Assembly (NCBI RefSeq): GCF_024171535.1
Contig: NZ_JALJZV010000015.1
Coordinates: 1 to 64,000 of the forward strand
Origin: Flavobacterium sp. HSC-61S13
GTDB lineage: Bacteria > Bacteroidota > Bacteroidia > Flavobacteriales > Flavobacteriaceae
Length of the DNA: 64,000 nt
Direction of reading: 5' to 3'
Below are positions 52,494 through 60,558 of the stretch, one piece after another (positions within the stretch are counted from its first letter, which is position 1; every line of letters starts with the position of its first letter). A program made the position numbers and the translations under genes. The notes under the pieces were generated by a model that had not been told where the DNA came from, made no database searches, and was given only the letters and a program-made list of their open reading frames with translations.

Positions 52494-53117
52494 ATGAGTT
52501 TAGTAAAGCTTAGTATAAAAGGGATTTCGTATAGCCATACTCAGAATGGAGCATATGCTTTGATCTTAAATGAAGTAGAAGGGGAACGTAAATTACCTAT
52601 TGTTATTGGTGCCTTTGAGGCGCAATCGATTGCTATTGCCATCGAGAAAGAGATCAAACCTCCTCGACCTTTAACACATGATTTGTTTAAAAATTTCGCA
52701 GATCGATTTGATATCGTTGTCAAACAGGTCATTATTCATAAATTGGTAGATGGTATCTTTTTTTCTAGTATCATCTGCGAACGCGATGGTATCGAAGAAA
52801 TTATCGATGCTCGAACTTCAGATGCCATAGCATTGGCTATTCGCTTTTTTGCTCCTATCTTCACCTATAAGAACATTTTAGATAAAGCGGGGATTATATT
52901 AAAATCATCCTCATTAGAAGATATGACACACGACGGTCCTCTTGAAGACGATACGGACTTTGAGCAAGAAACTGTACCGCAACAAGGTGTAAAACAAGGT
53001 GACTATGCACATTATAGTTTATCTGAACTTTATGAGTTGCTTGAAAATGCGGTGATGAAAGAGGATTATGAAAAGGCAGCAAAATTGAGGGACGAAGTTT
53101 CTAAGAGAGAGCTATAA
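52494..53117 (+). CDS. Bifunctional nuclease family protein (BFN) with C-terminal UVR motif
   Basis: A 207-residue protein. Residues 1-140 match the DUF151/bifunctional nuclease domain (SYSHTQNGAYALILNEVEGERKLPIVIGAFEAQSIAIAIE, IDARTSDAIALAIRFFAPIFT), reported in plants and bacteria to have RNase and DNase activity. Residues 172-207 form a UVR-like helical hairpin (YELLENAVMKEDYEKAAKLRDEV). I recall this BFN-UVR pairing in other flavobacteria. It starts 20 bp after the etfA hairpin. The target is unknown. Confidence 0.88.
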   Translation: MSLVKLSIKGISYSHTQNGAYALILNEVEGERKLPIVIGAFEAQSIAIAIEKEIKPPRPLTHDLFKNFADRFDIVVKQVIIHKLVDGIFFSSIICERDGIEEIIDARTSDAIALAIRFFAPIFTYKNILDKAGIILKSSSLEDMTHDGPLEDDTDFEQETVPQQGVKQGDYAHYSLSELYELLENAVMKEDYEKAAKLRDEVSKREL

Positions 53118-53371
53118 GAAAACAATTGTCTTTGGCGGTATAATGTCAAGTGAATCACCCGTAAGGGAGGGTCAAATGGGAAGTTTAGACGCGAAGAGGA
53201 GTTTGCTTTTTTCGAATCATTTTAAATAGAATTCGTATCGAGTAAGAGATTTAAAAATCAGTTAAAGTTAAAGAAATCCATTTAAGATGGGGCTATACTA
53301 GTCAGGTTTGTCTTTTGAAACTTGCCCTAGAAACAGCCGGGATATCATAAATGTAAAAATATTATCTACAT

Positions 53372-54196
53372 ATGAAACAATATCTAGACTTGGTTAAAGA
53401 AGTTGTCGAAAGAGGAACTCAAAAAGGTGATCGTACCGGAACAGGGACAAAAAGTATTTTTGGACATCAATTGCGCTTTGATCTCAGTCAGGGATTTCCA
53501 CTAGTGACTACCAAGAAGGTTCATTTAAAATCGATTATTCACGAGTTGTTGTGGTTTCTAAAAGGGGAAACAAACATCGCTTACTTAAAGCAAAATGGCG
53601 TAAAGATTTGGGATGAATGGGCCGATGAAAATGGAGATCTAGGTCCTGTTTATGGATATCAGTGGAGAAATTGGAATGGTGAGGGTATTGATCAAATCAA
53701 AGAATTAATCGATACTTTAAAAACCAATCCCAACAGCAGAAGAATGATGGTTACAGCTTGGAATCCAAGTGTAATGCCAGATACCTCACTTTCGTTTTCT
53801 GAAAACGTAGCTCTTGGAAAAGCGGCATTACCACCTTGTCATTCGTTTTTTCAGTTTTATGTGGCGGACGGCAAATTATCGTGCCAGCTTTATCAACGCA
53901 GTGCAGACCTCTTTTTAGGAGTGCCGTTTAATATTGCTTCCTATGCTTTGTTTGCCATGATGGTGGCGCAGGTTTGTGATCTGCAGTATGGCGATTTTAT
54001 CCATACTTTTGGTGATGTACATATCTATAACAATCATATCGAACAAATTGAATTGCAATTGTCACGCACGCCAAAAGCCTTGCCGACAATGAGAATCAAT
54101 CCAGCAGTTAAAGATATATTTTCATTTCAATATGAAGATTTCAGTTTAGAAAACTATGACCCGCATCCTGCGATCAAAGGAGCGGTTTCCGTTTAA
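53372..54196 (+). CDS. thyA: Thymidylate synthase
   Basis: Converts dUMP to dTMP with methylene-tetrahydrofolate, giving dihydrofolate. The 274 residues carry the catalytic [13 protein letters not shown] (Cys in PPCH), [19 protein letters not shown] (opening), [19 protein letters not shown] and [19 protein letters not shown]. It heads a tight five-gene run with a 2TM protein, folA, a secreted protein and a deoxynucleoside kinase; gaps are 26, 10, 9 and 0 bp. FolA reduces the dihydrofolate this enzyme makes, so the order has a clear logic. Confidence 0.97.
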   Translation: MKQYLDLVKEVVERGTQKGDRTGTGTKSIFGHQLRFDLSQGFPLVTTKKVHLKSIIHELLWFLKGETNIAYLKQNGVKIWDEWADENGDLGPVYGYQWRNWNGEGIDQIKELIDTLKTNPNSRRMMVTAWNPSVMPDTSLSFSENVALGKAALPPCHSFFQFYVADGKLSCQLYQRSADLFLGVPFNIASYALFAMMVAQVCDLQYGDFIHTFGDVHIYNNHIEQIELQLSRTPKALPTMRINPAVKDIFSFQYEDFSLENYDPHPAIKGAVSV

Positions 54197-54222
54197 TTGT
54201 ACAATTTTTAAATTTTTAAATC

Positions 54223-54588
54223 ATGATGGATCCACTACAACACGAACTGTACGAAGATGCTCGTATTCGAGTAAAACAAAAGAAAAAACTGTTTTTTCAT
54301 TTTGTGGTTTTTATCCTAGGAAGTATTTTTCTTTATATAGCGAATGAATACTTGGTTCAGGATACCACGGTAAAATGGTACTTATGGGCTACATCAATTT
54401 GGGCTTTGATTTTTGTCTTACATGCCATAAATGTGTTGATTGTCAATCGTTTTATGAATAAGAAATGGGAACGTACTCAGATCGATAAGTTGATGGAAAA
54501 ACAACTTAAAAAAAGAGAGGAATTAGAGCGTCAAGTCGAAAAACAATTTCCTGTTTCGAACCCGAGTTCTTCTGATACGCAAATCTAA
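54223..54588 (+). CDS. 2TM domain protein
   Basis: A 121-residue membrane protein: two hydrophobic helices (about residues 24-44 and 55-77) follow an N-terminal soluble stretch YEDARIRVKQKKKLFFHFVVFILG, the beginning of the 2TM domain, and a charged C-terminal helix LMEKQLKKREELERQVEKQFP. Some 2TM proteins in Bacteroidota are attached to histidine kinases; this one stands alone. Tandem ATGs at 54223 and 54226. It lies between thyA and folA with 26 and 10 bp gaps. Function is unknown. Confidence 0.85.
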   Translation: MMDPLQHELYEDARIRVKQKKKLFFHFVVFILGSIFLYIANEYLVQDTTVKWYLWATSIWALIFVLHAINVLIVNRFMNKKWERTQIDKLMEKQLKKREELERQVEKQFPVSNPSSSDTQI

Positions 54589-54598
54589 AAGTATTATC

Positions 54599-55084
54599 AT
54601 GATTATATTGGTCGCTGCAGCAGCAGAAAATAATGCTTTAGGGAAAAACGGGGATTTGCTATGGCATTTACCAGATGACTTTAAGCATTTTAAAAGTTTA
54701 ACTTCGGGTCATTATATCATAATGGGACGTAAAACATTTGAAACTTTTCCTAAGCCTTTACCAAATAGAAAACATGTGATCATTAGTCGAAACCCAAACT
54801 ATACGGTTCCCGACGATTGTATTTTGGTCCATAGTATGGAAGCGGCTTTAAGGTTGACCCAAGCTCAAGAGGATGTTTATATTATTGGTGGCGGGGAGAT
54901 TTATAATGAAGCCATGCCTTTTGCAGATAAAATTGAATTAACTCGTGTTCATGATTCCTATGAGGCAGACGCTTTTTTTCCTGTGATTGATCCGCAAAAT
55001 TGGCAGTTACTCTCGGAAGTTGATCATCCTAAGGATGAAAAACACGCCACGGCATTTACTTTTCAAACCTGGGTAAGAAAATAA
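54599..55084 (+). CDS. folA: Dihydrofolate reductase
   Basis: NADPH-dependent reductase of 161 residues restoring tetrahydrofolate used by thymidylate synthase. IILVAAAAENNALGKNGDLLWHLPDDFKHFK (residues 2-32, with Asp at the substrate site) and IIMGRKTFETFPKPLPNRKHVIISR (NADPH site) and VYIIGGGEIYNEAMPFADKIELTRV are the signature motifs. It lies 10 bp after the 2TM gene and 9 bp before the secreted protein. The target of trimethoprim in other bacteria. Confidence 0.97.
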   Translation: MIILVAAAAENNALGKNGDLLWHLPDDFKHFKSLTSGHYIIMGRKTFETFPKPLPNRKHVIISRNPNYTVPDDCILVHSMEAALRLTQAQEDVYIIGGGEIYNEAMPFADKIELTRVHDSYEADAFFPVIDPQNWQLLSEVDHPKDEKHATAFTFQTWVRK

Positions 55085-55093
55085 AAAATTAAC

Positions 55094-55882
55094 ATGAAAA
55101 AGTTGGGATTGTTTTTCGCACTACTGCTGGCTTTTTCATCTTTGGCACAGAATAATATCGAAGTCCAGTATTTGGGCAACGAGCCACTAAATGATGCTTT
55201 GTTTTTGGGTAAGGATGTTTTTGCATCGAGCTATTTAGTCAAAGATCAAGTGATTCTGATTAAAAGAGCAGAGTCTGAAAAGGAATTTCAAAATTTAAGT
55301 TTGGGACCTATAACTACGGTTGATGCAATCAATCCGATGCAACTAAGTGTTTTTTATAAACGGTTTAATACCGTGTTGCTGTTGGATAAAGAGTTGGTAC
55401 TTATTAAAACCATTGCGCTTACAGAGCGTCATCCGCAACTGCAACCGGGATATGTTAGTATGAGTTCGCAGAATCGCTTGTGGCTATGGGATGAGTTAAC
55501 CAATCAATTGGGATTACTAGCTGTACAAAGCTTGGTCTATACTTCGCTAACTACACCGTTCCCAGAACCTATTAAATACCGCCATTCCGACGTAAATTAT
55601 TTTTATTGGATTTCAGAAGAAAACCTACTGTATTATAGTGATATTTATGGCAAAATCTCCAAGCCCTATCCATTGCCAGCATTCGAAGACATTCAGATAA
55701 TCAGCCCACACAAGGTGATTTATCGAAACGATAACCAACTCTATTACTTGAATTTACAAACCGATGTACAGCAACAATTGCCAATAGGTGAAAAAAGCAT
55801 TTCAGGATTCTTTTTTAACACCCAAATTTTGAGTATTTTTACCGATCTAGAAATTAAAAATTACCTTATAACTCTACCTTAA
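55094..55882 (+). CDS. Secreted protein in the thymidylate operon, unknown function
   Basis: A 262-residue protein with signal MKKLGLFFALLLAFSSLAQ and a mature part rich in short beta strands with spaced Tyr, Leu and Pro (LNDALFLGKDVFASSYLVKDQVIL, FYKRFNTVLLLDKELVLIKT). The periodic look suggests a beta-propeller, not proved. Its stop codon directly adjoins the start of the deoxynucleoside kinase (TAAATG), so translation is probably coupled. I do not recognise a family. Why a secreted protein sits in this run is unclear. Confidence 0.8.
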   Translation: MKKLGLFFALLLAFSSLAQNNIEVQYLGNEPLNDALFLGKDVFASSYLVKDQVILIKRAESEKEFQNLSLGPITTVDAINPMQLSVFYKRFNTVLLLDKELVLIKTIALTERHPQLQPGYVSMSSQNRLWLWDELTNQLGLLAVQSLVYTSLTTPFPEPIKYRHSDVNYFYWISEENLLYYSDIYGKISKPYPLPAFEDIQIISPHKVIYRNDNQLYYLNLQTDVQQQLPIGEKSISGFFFNTQILSIFTDLEIKNYLITLP

Positions 55883-56497
55883 ATGCATATAGCTATCGCT
55901 GGAAATATCGGAGCAGGAAAAACAACTTTAACTAAATTATTGGCCAAACATTATAAGTGGGAACCTCATTTTGAAGATGTGGTGGATAACCCTTATTTGG
56001 ACGATTTCTATCACAAAATGGATCGTTGGTCTTTTAATCTGCAAATCTACTTTTTAAATAGCCGTTTTAGACAAGTTCTAAAAATCAGACAGAGTGGTAG
56101 CAAAACCATTCAAGATAGAACGATTTATGAGGATGCTCATATTTTTGCACCCAATTTACACGCCATGGGTTTGATGTCAAATCGCGATTATGAAAACTAT
56201 ACTTCCCTATTCGAAATGATGGAAGAATTGGTTGGAGCGCCAGATCTGTTAATTTACCTTAGGAGTTCTATTCCGAATCTAGTTGCTCAAATTCACAAAC
56301 GAGGACGTGATTACGAAAACTCAATTTCAATTGAATATTTGAATCGTTTAAACGAACGGTATGAAGCGTGGATTCAAACCTATAATAAAGGAAAATTATT
56401 AATCATCGATGTGGATCAAATAAATTTCGTAGATGATCCTGAAGATTTGGGTAGTATCATCAATCGAATTGATGCTGAAATAAACGGATTGTTTTAA
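55883..56497 (+). CDS. Deoxynucleoside kinase
   Basis: A 204-residue kinase that phosphorylates deoxynucleosides for salvage (dNK family). P-loop HIAIAGNIGAGKTTLTKLL at residues 2-20, substrate-base region FEDVVDNPYLDDFYH, DRT motif in TIQDRTIYEDAHIFA, and the lid KRGRDYENS are all intact, unlike in the domain fused to FolK at 1025-2164. Which base it prefers cannot be told. It closes the thyA-folA operon, and the operon ends in a strong terminator. Confidence 0.93.
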   Translation: MHIAIAGNIGAGKTTLTKLLAKHYKWEPHFEDVVDNPYLDDFYHKMDRWSFNLQIYFLNSRFRQVLKIRQSGSKTIQDRTIYEDAHIFAPNLHAMGLMSNRDYENYTSLFEMMEELVGAPDLLIYLRSSIPNLVAQIHKRGRDYENSISIEYLNRLNERYEAWIQTYNKGKLLIIDVDQINFVDDPEDLGSIINRIDAEINGLF

Positions 56498-56548
56498 TAG
56501 GAGTAAGCAGTAAACAACGATCGGTAATCAGTGGTTGTGTTCATTGCT

Positions 56549-56589
56549 AAAAAAGAGGGGCTGTCTTTGAAGACAGCCCCTCTTTTTTT
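56549..56589. terminator. Long perfect bidirectional terminator between the kinase and lrp
   Basis: A run of A, GAGGGGCTGTCTT, loop TG, AAGACAGCCCCTC, run of T: a 19-bp inverted repeat including the A/T runs. It touches the stop codon of the convergent lrp gene. Confidence 0.95.
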
Positions 56590-57052
56590 ATAGGCAATTA
56601 ACAATAGAGGTGTTTTTAATGGTGCGGATAACAAACGAACTCCTGATTTGTGATATGATCTCTAATTTTGAAATTTTGTTTACCACAAAGTTTTGATAGG
56701 CATCCATGTCATCTAATAAGAGTTTTAAAAGGAAATCATAACTTCCTGCTATATATGAGGCTTCGAGAACCTCCTCTAAATTGGCGACATATTCTTCAAA
56801 TTCCTCAAATAAAACTCCTTGATGTTTTACCAATGTGACTTGGCAATATACCAACAGCTTCTTTCCCAGTAGGGTAGGGTCAATAATGGCTGAGTAGTTT
56901 TTTATAATGCCGGATGACTCTAGTTTTTTTATACGCTCATGAACAGGTGTTACGGATAGATTGACTTTTTCCGCCAGTTGTTTGATAGATTGCTTGCTGT
57001 CAATCTGTAACTCAAAAAGTAATTTTTTGTCAATAGAATCAAGTATTGTCAT
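56588..57052 (-). CDS. Lrp/AsnC-family transcriptional regulator
   Basis: A 154-residue DNA-binding regulator: an N-terminal winged helix (DSIDKKLLFELQIDSKQSIKQLAEKVNLSVTPVHERIKKLESSGIIKNYSAI) and a C-terminal RAM effector domain (LVYCQVTLVKHQG, EASYIAGSYDFLLKLLLDDMDAYQNFVVNKI). The start is 57052 (MTILDSIDKKLL); a longer reading from 57088 would begin in the -7 box. Lrp/AsnC proteins sense amino acids; the target genes are unknown. The 479-bp upstream gap may carry its own sites. Confidence 0.93.
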   Translation of the reverse strand: MTILDSIDKKLLFELQIDSKQSIKQLAEKVNLSVTPVHERIKKLESSGIIKNYSAIIDPTLLGKKLLVYCQVTLVKHQGVLFEEFEEYVANLEEVLEASYIAGSYDFLLKLLLDDMDAYQNFVVNKISKLEIISQIRSSFVIRTIKNTSIVNCL

Positions 57053-57531
57053 AAATTTTTGGTTGTAAATTGGTGGTTTTCGTTTCAAAAATACAATAAA
57101 ATACCTTGATAATGAATCCCCTATAATTTTATTAAAGGTAATAGTTTTTTTAAGAAAGTGATTTTTGTCGCTTTTTCAGTAATTGATTAAATTTTGTAAT
57201 TAAGTGTTTGTGATTTTATAGAATAATAATCTTTAAAACATATATTCGTTAGAAATTGTTTTAATGTGTTAAAATTAATTTTTTGAAAGATAGCACTATT
57301 TTAATTTCTTTGCTCAACCTGCTTAAGGTTAAGATGAACTAATTTTAGTCTTGTGCCTTACTTTTAAAACTGATGCAGTAGGTTGGTTTTTTACAGTGGT
57401 TGTTTTTTATCATGAACTACCATAAAGGTGTTTTTATCACTTTTTTAATGTTAAATTATTGTCGTTATTTTTATTCTTATTTTATTTTTTTTATGTTTAA
57501 AAATTAAATAATCATAGATAGTACACTAACA
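57053..57531. other. 479-bp A+T-rich gap between divergent lrp and a membrane protein gene
   Basis: Holds the lrp -7 box, several long T runs and no recognisable gene. The long divergent region is a natural place for Lrp binding, but I see no clear repeated operator. Confidence 0.5.
57086..57093 (-). promoter_or_regulatory. -7 box TATTTTTG for lrp
   Basis: TATTTTTG on the minus strand, 34 bp before the ATG at 57052. It covers position 57088, so no ORF can begin there. Confidence 0.65.
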
Positions 57532-58131
57532 ATGAGAAACTACAAACTAAAAATATTTTGGTTTCTAATCGGTTATTTTCTGATTGGAATTTCTTTTGTT
57601 CTAAAATATGCCTGGGGATGGGCGGTGCCTCTTTTACTTCTTGCTGTTTTCTTTCTGATTGTCTTCATTAGGCTACTAATTCGAAAGGGGAATCTTAATT
57701 TATATGGAGTGCTAGGAATTTCTTTTCTGTTACTTCTAGTAGCCTTGATTAGGCCTTTCTCAGATTTGAAACTAGAAGCTGGACACGGCTTTTATAAAGA
57801 GCAGTTTGAAACGGATCAGGATGATCGAATGATGTTAAAAAAAATCCTTTTTAGCAGTGCTCAGGAGCAGGTGATGATTCGTGATAGTATTCGGTTGTCG
57901 CATATAAAAGTCAAGGATAGTTTGGGGCTTATTATAGACCCTCTGGATCAATATTATGCTGCCATGATCTACCATCATGGAAAAAGCTTAGCCGACGTAG
58001 AACGGGCTTTGGAATTGGCAACAGCTGCTTTTGATCAAGGGATTGCCCGCGCCGATTTTTTAAAGCGGGCGAGTTATGATAGAATTCAAATAAGAAAGGG
58101 GAAAAAGCAGAAATTTGGTACCCAATTTTAG
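57532..58131 (+). CDS. Unrecognised membrane protein with three helices
   Basis: A 199-residue protein whose N-terminal part has three hydrophobic segments (about residues 9-25, 30-50 and 59-74). The C-terminal 120 residues are soluble, with blocks FKEQFETDQDDRMMLKKILFSSAQ and HGKSLADVERALELATAAFDQGIARADFLKRASYDRI, mostly helical. I recognise no family, and no catalytic motif is visible. It lies between divergent lrp and convergent gldA, with 47 bp to the gldA end. The region has more repeat-free coding signal than its neighbours, and it starts at a single ATG. Confidence 0.7.
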   Translation: MRNYKLKIFWFLIGYFLIGISFVLKYAWGWAVPLLLLAVFFLIVFIRLLIRKGNLNLYGVLGISFLLLLVALIRPFSDLKLEAGHGFYKEQFETDQDDRMMLKKILFSSAQEQVMIRDSIRLSHIKVKDSLGLIIDPLDQYYAAMIYHHGKSLADVERALELATAAFDQGIARADFLKRASYDRIQIRKGKKQKFGTQF

Positions 58132-58178
58132 TCTATTTGCCCATCCGCGAATAGCTGTATGGGCAAATCAGCTTGCTA

Positions 58179-59075
58179 TTATTGGGTTATCTCACGAAAT
58201 AAATGTTCTAAATTTTTATTTTTCACATGCAGGGAGAGTGTTTTCAAGCCCTGTTGTTGCGCAAAATCATAAACCAATGATCTTCGGTCTTCTCCGGCTT
58301 CAAACGTCAGTTCCCACTGATTGTCGTGTACGTTTTTAGCGCGGACCAATTGCGGGATTCGTAGAATGAATTGTTCTTCGATTTTAAAGTCAAATTCAAC
58401 CGCTATAATTTGCTCACTATTTTGTTCCAACATATTGCCGAGCTTTTCGTCAGCGACAATTTTACCTTTTTTAATGATGATCACCCTTTCACAAAGTGCT
58501 TCGACTTCTTGCATAATATGAGTGGAAAGAAAAACGGTTTTGTCTTTACCGATGTTTTTAATCAGTTCGCGGATCTCCACCAATTGGTTGGGGTCAAGTC
58601 CTGTTGTAGGTTCATCGAGTATTAAGACCTCCGGATCGTGTAATAAAGCTGTAGCCAAACCAACTCTCTGGCGGTATCCCTTGGAGAGTTGTCCGATCTT
58701 TTTATGTGATTCCGGTTCTAGTCCAGTTAGTTGTATGACCTCTTCAATTCTAGAAGTCGCAACCTTATACAAGTCTGCATTATAGGCTAAATATTCTCTA
58801 ACATATAGATCGAGATACAAGGGGTTGTGTTCAGCCAAATAACCGACCGATTTTTGTATCGAACGCGTATCCGTGTCCAAATCATATTCGTTGATTTGTG
58901 CAGAACCTTCATCCTTGTTTAGATAAGTGGTTAAGATTTTCATTAAGGTAGATTTTCCAGCACCATTGGGACCTAGAAAACCAACAATCTCACCTCTTGA
59001 AATGGAGAATGAAACGGAATCTAAGGCTTTTTGTTCACCGTAAAATTTACTGATATTCTTAACTACTATAGACAT
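58179..59075 (-). CDS. gldA: Gliding motility ABC transporter ATPase GldA
   Basis: A 298-residue ATP-binding subunit of the transporter linked with gliding motility in Flavobacterium. Walker A is GFLGPNGAGKSTLMKILTTYL (about 33-53), the signature is LSKGYRQRVGLATALLHDPE, Walker B is VLILDEPTTGLDPNQLVEIREL, and the H-loop is STHIMQEVEAL. It matches GldA as I know it almost throughout, including NPLYLDLYVREYLAYNADLYKV. GldF and GldG are not in the window. Together with porT it shows the cell carries gliding and type IX secretion machinery. Confidence 0.9.
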   Translation of the reverse strand: MSIVVKNISKFYGEQKALDSVSFSISRGEIVGFLGPNGAGKSTLMKILTTYLNKDEGSAQINEYDLDTDTRSIQKSVGYLAEHNPLYLDLYVREYLAYNADLYKVATSRIEEVIQLTGLEPESHKKIGQLSKGYRQRVGLATALLHDPEVLILDEPTTGLDPNQLVEIRELIKNIGKDKTVFLSTHIMQEVEALCERVIIIKKGKIVADEKLGNMLEQNSEQIIAVEFDFKIEEQFILRIPQLVRAKNVHDNQWELTFEAGEDRRSLVYDFAQQQGLKTLSLHVKNKNLEHLFREITQ

Positions 59076-59140
59076 GATTAGCGTGGATTTGGAAACAAAT
59101 GTAATTATTTTGAAGGCTTAAAAAAACAGTTGGTCAACAA

Positions 59141-59530
59141 TTAATGAGAAAAACCAAAAGAAATACTCAGTCCGATGATAATAACTACAATAAGTGTGAT
59201 CCAAACATATAAATAATCTTTTTCTAAGAGAAAGGATATCAGCGATAAGAGGATTCTCAATACCGGTGTCAGAAACAGCAGTAATATTCCTAAAAAGATA
59301 ATCGATTCACCTTGTCCGTCCTTTATGCCTTCGAAAACATCGCGTAGAACGACTAGGATGTTTCGATTGTTTTCGGTAAAAGTGTCGTAGTGAACCATCT
59401 CTTGGTGATTGCCTAACAAAAAGATCAGTCCCCCGATTAAGGCAACACTTAGTGCAATCCAAACGCCATATCTCAATAAGTTTCCGATGATCGATTGAAA
59501 ATCTTGATCATTAAATTTTTCGTGTGACAT
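59141..59530 (-). CDS. DUF1634 membrane protein
   Basis: A 129-residue protein with three hydrophobic segments (about 20-45, 70-95 and 105-125), ending IGLSISFGFSH. It matches DUF1634, which commonly accompanies TauE/SafE exporters. It begins 4 bp after the TauE gene's stop, so translation is probably coupled and it may be a small partner of that exporter. Confidence 0.87.
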   Translation of the reverse strand: MSHEKFNDQDFQSIIGNLLRYGVWIALSVALIGGLIFLLGNHQEMVHYDTFTENNRNILVVLRDVFEGIKDGQGESIIFLGILLLFLTPVLRILLSLISFLLEKDYLYVWITLIVVIIIGLSISFGFSH

Positions 59531-59534
59531 AAAA

Positions 59535-60371
59535 TTAAATTTTGCCGTTTAGTCCGTTATAAATCATATTGGCAGCTAGAAATAGAATAAGAATAGCAAA
59601 GAACAAACGCAGTTTTTTCGTGTTTGCTTTAACCAATACTTTTGCTCCCGTCATCGCTCCAATTAATACACCAACTACCACGGGCATACAAATAGAAGGT
59701 TCGATATAGCCCTTCTGTATATAGATCACAGAACTCGCCATTGCCGTAACTCCCATCATAAAATTACTGGTTGTGGTTGAAACTTTAAATGGAATTTTCA
59801 TGATATTATCCATCGCGATGACTTTAAAAGCACCGGAACCAATTCCGAGTAATCCCGACATCATTCCGGCTATACCCATCATGCTAAATCCACCGACAAC
59901 ATTTTTAGTACCATAGGCTACTCTTGTTCCATCTGCTGCGGGATAGGTGCTGGGTAAGCGCAGTTTCTCGGCTAAGGAACTAGATTGCAATACCAAGTGT
60001 TCCTCTTTTTTGCGTAGGGAATTGATCGAGGTGAAGATTAAGGTAAGTCCGAATATAACGGCTAAAAGCGAGGTAGGAGCAACCGTTGAAAGTAAAGCAC
60101 CAACAACAGCACCAGCGGTGGTTGCAATTTCTAGAAAGATCCCCAAACGCATATTGGTGATCCCCTCTTTGACATAGGCGGCGGCAGATCCTGAAGAGGT
60201 GGCAATCACAGCAACTAAAGCTGTTCCTATGGCGTAGTGAATATCGACATTTAAAAAAACGGTCAACAGCGGTATGATGATGATGCCACCTCCCAAACCG
60301 GATAGCGAGCCTATAAAACCAGCTAAGAAGGCACCTAAGAAGAGGATTAATGTAAAAGTTAAGAGGGTCAT
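59535..60371 (-). CDS. TauE/SafE-family exporter
   Basis: A 278-residue integral membrane protein with about eight helices. The family block LGAFLAGFIGSLSGLGGGIIIIPLLTV (about residues 10-38) and its repeat MSGLLGIGSGAFKVIAMDNIMKIPFKVSTTTSNFMMGVTA mark the two-repeat TauE/SafE architecture. Such proteins are thought to export sulfite or sulfoacetate-type anions; the substrate is unproven here. It reads with DUF1634, 4 bp apart. Confidence 0.9.
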   Translation of the reverse strand: MTLLTFTLILFLGAFLAGFIGSLSGLGGGIIIIPLLTVFLNVDIHYAIGTALVAVIATSSGSAAAYVKEGITNMRLGIFLEIATTAGAVVGALLSTVAPTSLLAVIFGLTLIFTSINSLRKKEEHLVLQSSSLAEKLRLPSTYPAADGTRVAYGTKNVVGGFSMMGIAGMMSGLLGIGSGAFKVIAMDNIMKIPFKVSTTTSNFMMGVTAMASSVIYIQKGYIEPSICMPVVVGVLIGAMTGAKVLVKANTKKLRLFFAILILFLAANMIYNGLNGKI

Positions 60372-60546
60372 TTTGGATAAATTTTTTTAAGAAACAATAA
60401 AATTAAAGGATTCTTTAGAAATAAAACGTAAAAATCAAATACTTTTTAAAATGTTGTTTCTATTTTTCGTAAGAAATAATGCAGTTTACCACGATCTTTT
60501 TGCGAGAACTATTTGATGAAATGCTCTTTGTTAAAGAAATACATAC

Positions 60547-60554
60547 TAAATTTG
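60547..60554 (+). promoter_or_regulatory. -7 box TAAATTTG for the DAHP synthase gene
   Basis: TAAATTTG matches the consensus, only 4 bp before the ATG at 60559. A TTG stands 16 bp upstream. If the transcript starts at or just after 60559, the mRNA would be leaderless or begin at the Met 10 codons downstream. Confidence 0.65.
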
Positions 60555-60558
60555 CATT

